Part shown: positions 59,491 to 64,000 of the stretch, in pieces | Numbering within the stretch: the stretch's first letter is position 1 | How the letters are laid out: each line of letters starts with the position of its first letter | Source: Apiotrichum sp. Y4204 | Lineage: Eukaryota; Basidiomycota; Tremellomycetes; Trichosporonales; Trichosporonaceae | Assembly (NCBI GenBank): GCA_025531455.1 | Contig: JAMYHL010000010.1 | Location: 1,240,001 to 1,304,000 of the forward strand | DNA: 64,000 nt | Direction of reading: 5' to 3' | The notes under the pieces: generated by a model | Told to the model about the DNA's origin: nothing | What the model saw: the letters and a program-made list of their open reading frames with translations, nothing else | Databases searched by the model: none | Position numbers and translations under genes: made by a program

Positions 59491-59943
59491 AAGTTTCCTC
59501 TTCACGAACATCATCATCACCACCGCGATCCTCTGCTCATTCTTCTTGTATCTAGACGCCAGACTTCATACAATTACAATACAATACCCCCATCCCCGGT
59601 CATCTAGGAAAAGCGCCACTCGCCCCGGTTCGATTCGGCGCGCGCTGCTGAAATTATCTCCAGTTCCGTCGCGTTCATCTGTAGATATATATAGTCGATG
59701 CACACTGTGTTCATACCGTGCCCCTGTGTAGTGGCGAGCTGTGTGCTGCCGAGTCATGGCCACATGCCATCCTTACTGACCCGAGGATGTCAAGATTTCT
59801 CAGCCGCTGACTAACCGCTTTCTCAATTTCATAGTTTGTCGTGCTTCAATCACGCCCCATGCTTCCATTATCCACCCAATCACCCTGACTCCCGCCGCTC
59901 ACTCTACCGCACTGGTGCTACAACATGCATCTGACAGATCTAT
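59491..59943. other. convergent 3' region, C2H2 gene and PTA1
   Basis: 450 bases between two converging stop codons. TATATATATA at 59686-59695. No gene seen. Confidence 0.45.
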
Positions 59944-62900
59944 CTACGCGGCCGCGACCTGCGGCGCCTGCGGCGGCTGCTGCGGCTTGTCGTCCTGGAG
60001 AATGCCCGCAAGCTGGCGGAGGGCGGTGGGCTTGTTGGCGAGGAAGGTGCGGAGCGGGCCCTTGAGCGTCGGCTGCTTGTCGATAATGTCCTTGATCTGG
60101 TCGACGGGCATCTGGAGCAGCGCGCCGAATGACGCCTGCTTGAGCACGCGGCCGACCAGGTGGATAAAGCCCTCCCACAGCTGCGGCATTTCCCACACCT
60201 TGCGCGCAATGAGCTTTGGCAGCACATTGTTCGCCACAAACGGCACGAGCGACTTGTACATTGCCACGGCCTTGATCACCGTACGCATGTACACCACGGG
60301 AAGCGTGCCCTGCTGGTCCACGATGCGCTGCATCGCGTTGGCAAACACGTCCGAGCGGAAAACAGTCGTCATCGAGAAACAGATGCCGATGGCTGTGGGG
60401 TTAGTGAAAAGGAAAAGCGTAATGCAGCAGGGGGGCACTCTGGCAGCTACACAAACGGTACAGCTGTCAGCCCCGCTGCCAGCACTCACCATCAATGGTC
60501 GGCTTGAGACCGGCCTTCTCAGAGTGCAGACACACGAGCAGGTCCGCGGGCGTGAGCTTCTGGAGCGCGGACGCAAACGCCGTGCGCACAACGTCGCGCT
60601 CCTCGGGGTCGGCGAGCAGCGACACGATGCCAGGTATCTGGCTCTCAATCTCCGCCTTGATATTAGCTTGTCCCTGTGTGTGTGTCTCACCTTGTCGAGC
60701 TCGCCAATAACCGGAATGACAAACCGCGGATCCAGCTCGCGCTCCGCCATGAGGCTGCGGATGACGCCGACAAGCACGCGGCTCGATCCCTCGGCGGAGA
60801 GCGTCTTGAGAACGCGCAGGGCGAGCTTGTCCGCGCCGTGAGGGAAGTTTTTGAGAATGTCGAGCAGCTTCTTTGTCGGGCCAAGCGAGCGTACCAGCGG
60901 GGTGAGCATCTCGTCCACTGTATCCTGGATCCCCGGCGGCAGATCGGGGTACAGCGAGAAGATGTTGTCGAGCAGATCCTGGTCGCGACGCGAGAGGGCA
61001 AACGCGAGTTCGACGTGCTGCGACACGGTGTCGGGCTCGACCGAGGTTAGATACTTGCTCTCCACTGGGGCCTCCTCCTCTCCCTTCGATTCCTTGATCG
61101 CCAGGCGACGCAGCGTGCCAAGCGCATACGCGACGACCGCGCTGGACATGGGCGTATTCGGCACCCAGCGGCGGACGGTCGTAATCGCCATGACGCGGAC
61201 CTTGCGTTCCGGATGTGTGCAAAACTGCAGCAGCGTGTGGAGTGCGCGCTGGCGCACCGGTGGTCTGGCCTCCGCGAGCTCGCGGAGCGAGAGGAATCCC
61301 ACAATCATGCGGTCCGAGTCTTCGCACAGCGGTTCCAGCGCGTCGATCGCTGCGGAGGGGATCTCGGGCAGGCCGACAAGGAACTTGGACAGACTCGAGT
61401 CCTTGGCGTCCAGTGTAGGAATGTACGCGTTGAGTATCGACATGACGCCCGCTTCGTACTGATTTGCCTCTCCGCGGCGCTTCGCAAGCCACTCCTCGTT
61501 GAGCCACACCGTCGCAAACTTTGACCGCGAGCCAAAGTCTTTGGCGACAAACTCGCCAATCAGACGCCGGCGGTCCTCGCCTCCGCGTGAAGAGACACGC
61601 GCCAGCAGCAGCATCCACATTTCCTTCGGCTGCACTGCGGAGCGCGGCGCGTCGGATATCTTGAGGTCGGCGAGGTGTGACAGATCTGCTCCGCCGTCCC
61701 ATATCCTGCGCACGGCCACATCCACCAGCCCGTCCTTTTCTTCTGCCGGAAGGGGCTCGGGCGGCGGAAGTGTAAAGTCGGCAATGAGCACAGCCTCGTC
61801 GTGTTCCTCCTGCTCGGCAGGTGCCATCTGAGGGTTAGCGCCATGCACCTTACTCAACCCACCAGAAGGTCCTCGTCGTCCAGCTCCATATCCAGAGGGT
61901 TGACAATCTCCTCCTCCTCCACCTTGGGCTCATCCTTGAAGAGCGACGGGGCGAGTACGCGAACAGCGTCGGGCGCGTTCTCAAGAATGGCCGCTCGTGC
62001 GTTTTCGAATGCGCGGTTGAGGAGCTCATCAGACACGACAGCGAGACCCGCCATGACGGCGTCGACCACAGGCTCAAGGGCAAACTGTGAGACATCGCAG
62101 ATGACACCGCCGCGGCCATCCGCGGTTCCGGGCATGACCTCGAGACGCTGGCGCTTTGCTGCGCTTGCGCTCGACTCGGCGTCTGCCTCCAGCGGGTGCT
62201 TCCCTGCGGCTGCGGCCTGCATTCGTGCGCGCCGCGCGCGCCGTTCCTCCGTGTCCGCAATCCAAGCCTGTTCCATGCGGACCTTCTGACGCGAAATCGC
62301 ATCCTGCAGCTGAGCGGAGAATCCGACTAGCGAAGGTTGTCTGTTGTCAGCGACATGTCCTGAGTTACGAATTATGCAGTTACACACTTTGCAATATGTG
62401 CCATGACGCCGCGCAGCGTCTTCTCCACCGAACGGATCTGCATTGAGGGGCGGCGCGCGGCCTCCATTGCTGATGGAAGCCAAGATGCCATCGACGAGAC
62501 GAGAAGCGGGGCAAGGGAGGGGCGGCCTTTAACGAGGGCAGGGAACGTATTGATGATGGGGTGGAGAAGGGCGGGGTCGTCGAGCGCGTACAACTGCATG
62601 ACGAGCTGCGTGCGCAGCATATTCGCCTCCTCCTCGATCTGGGCCGACTGGAGGAGAGATCCGGGCGCAATCATCGCGACATTCGCCTCATTTGAGCGTG
62701 CGGCCAGCTGGGTTGTGTCAGCAGCAGTTGCTCGGGTCACACTTACTCTCGGATCACCGCCGGCACGCGTTCCTGCCAGCAACACCTTTTGCACAAACTT
62801 CCACGCTGCAGCCTTGATGCCGACATTCTGCGGGTGCACTGCGGGGTCAAGAATAAGCGAGAGAATTCGGGCTTTCGACGACGAAAACACATTGTAGATC

Positions 62901-63502
62901 GCGGTTGCTGATTGCCCGGCGGTCGCACTGGGGTCAGTAGAGCACATAACATTGAGCTCACAGGTAGCGGAAGAGCATGGGAAAGATGGTGGAGAAGATC
63001 GGGATGACAGCACGGATAGTGGCTATCGAGTTTGTGTGGAGGAGGCGGTTCAGCGACTCGAGCGACGCCTGCGCGACTGGGAATAGTTAGCTGCTGCTCG
63101 GCGGCCACCCCGCGCGACACGCGACGTACCCTCAAGCTTGACATTCCCCTGCAGTCCCGAGGGGCCAACCGTGAGCGCGAGCATATCGAGCGTCCACGAG
63201 CGGAGCAGACTGTCCCCTCCGTCAACAACCATAGGAAGCAGCTTGGTGAGAAGGTCGGGGAGCTTGTCCGGGTGCTCCTCGAAGCGCTCGCCCGCGCCGA
63301 GGAGCGCATTTGACTGAGCTCGCGTCTCTGGCTTTTCACTCAGCGCGGCAGTCAGCGCCTGGAGGGGGTCGGTGGGCGCCGACGGCCCTACCGCCGCGGA
63401 GGGGTAGAGCTCAATGTCCTCGTCGGCGTAGAGGGACATGGATGGGCTGGGGGATGAGAATGGTGGCGAGGAGAGAGGCGCCGATGGCGACGAAATCGAC
63501 AT
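59944..63502 (-). CDS. PTA1: Symplekin/Pta1, cleavage and polyadenylation scaffold
   Basis: A multi-exon gene (about nine or ten exons) of roughly 1,000 residues. Blocks in order: MSLYADEDIELYPSAAVGPS (N-terminal region, an ATG at 63439 is an alternative start to 63502), HEAT-like helices (ALLVSSMASWLPS-type segments, RSVEKTLRGVMAHIAKC), a charged linker with a DELDMELDDEDLL-like stretch, then ordered helices (PTLDAKDSSLSKFLVGLPEI), LDPRFVIPVIGELDK, and the C-terminal symplekin domain (TPADLLVCLHSEKAGLKPTI, FRSDVFANAMQRIVDQQG, LPVVYMRTVIKAVAMYKSL, KLIARKVWEMPQLWEGFIHL). The LLV-H and MRT-KA-Y wording is the signature of the Symplekin_C family. It scaffolds CPF/CPSF and links cleavage, polyadenylation and CTD phosphatase Ssu72 in the nucleus. 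It diverges from V-ATPase subunit G over a 237-base spacer. The exon borders in the middle (62.3-63.0 kb) were not all fixed. Confidence 0.9.
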
Positions 63503-63739
63503 CGAGAGGAGACAAAGAAGCGACCAAGGTCAAGTGGAATGCAAGGTGATGTCAAAAATGACGTGTAAATACAATTATCCTATCCGGTGGGCTGCGTTAT
63601 CAGCCATACACACTTGTCCCTATGTATCGTCGTCATCGCACCGCGCCCACAGCGTCGCTGTCACCACCATTCTTCGACTGTTCATCCCGTCAACAACAAC
63701 ACTCTCTTCTCGTCTCCCTATCCATCACTAATATCCACA
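63503..63739. promoter_or_regulatory. bidirectional promoter between PTA1 and VMA10
   Basis: Only 237 bases separate the divergent start codons of PTA1 (minus) and the V-ATPase subunit G gene (plus), so both genes' promoters must share it. A direct repeat of CAACAACAACAC type and TATCC motifs occur; no clear TATA box. Confidence 0.6.
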
Positions 63740-64000
63740 ATGGTATGTCTCAACAGCAGCCATTACTGACAACAGGCCGCGAACTCCCAGGGTATCCAGA
63801 CTCTCCTCGAGGCCGAGAAGGAGGCCGCAAAGGTCGTCGCCAAGGCGCGCGCGTGTGAGTCGTCTGCGGATGGATGAAGGGAAGGAACCAGCGCTGGAGA
63901 TCGCTTGGTCACGTCCTATTCCTTCGGGAACTGCGAACTGGGGAAGGCTTGGACAATGGGGAACGGCGCCGGACCGGTGCTGGCCGTGAGGTGGTTCGTT
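63740..64000 (+). CDS. VMA10: V-type proton ATPase subunit G (3' partial)
   Basis: Exon 1 is only the ATG (63740-63742), followed by a 33-nt intron (GTATGT ... CTGACAACAG) and exon 2, 63776-63854, reading AANSQGIQTLLEAEKEAAKV then VAKARA. This is the conserved N-terminus of subunit G, a long helix that forms a peripheral stalk with subunit E of the vacuolar ATPase. The donor at 63855 opens an intron that has not closed by the end of the window, so the rest of the gene is missing. The initiator-only first exon is also common in other fungi's VMA10 genes, but that is from memory. Confidence 0.92.

Noticed and set aside
58585..59523. 312-codon minus-strand frame over the C2H2 gene
   Set aside because: Complement of a repetitive exon; Arg/Val/Ala-rich with no motif.

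Overview
The window is nuclear DNA of a GC-rich filamentous or yeast-like basidiomycete. Protein matches recalled from the families, very intron-dense genes (up to 12 exons for 270 codons), short GT-AG introns and a CTRAC branch site lying almost on the 3' splice site all suggest a tremellomycete, most probably of the Trichosporonales. The order is an inference, not something the sequence proves. All gene models below were spliced by hand: frame is conserved across every junction I list, and products match their families in length.

Layout. 1-10.2 kb is gene-dense: the 3' part of a Met30/sconB-like F-box/WD40 gene, CKS1, ribosomal stalk protein P2 (minus), an uncharacterised basic disordered protein, mitochondrial ribosomal protein uS5m and the tail-anchored E2 enzyme UBC6 (minus). 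10.2-15.5 kb has no convincing gene. 15.5-31 kb holds an acidic disordered protein, the Rpl4 chaperone ACL4, an OCH1-type mannosyltransferase (minus), a large proline-rich orphan (minus), a beta-lactamase-fold serine hydrolase and an MDR reductase. 31.4-36.3 kb has an intron-containing tRNA-Ile with a decayed tandem copy, bleomycin hydrolase (minus) and a secreted GH5 exo-beta-1,3-glucanase (minus). 36.3-46.7 kb is sparse: a tRNA-Leu, an SDR oxidoreductase (minus) and a small coiled-coil protein. 46.7-64 kb carries an LAC12-like sugar permease, a DUF1771/Smr protein, a REG1-like PP1 regulator, a two-finger C2H2 protein, symplekin/PTA1 (minus) and, divergently, the first exons of V-ATPase subunit G.

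The genes do not form a pathway or cluster; this is ordinary chromosomal housekeeping and accessory gene content. I found no mobile element with recognisable coding capacity, no biosynthetic cluster and no new system. The most unusual signals concern gene architecture: branch points abutting 3' splice sites in about half of the introns, runs of micro-exons in CKS1 and UBC6, a 65-bp AC repeat just upstream of a start codon, an Smr protein with apparent lipidation motifs at both ends, and a genomic (intron-bearing) tRNA relic.
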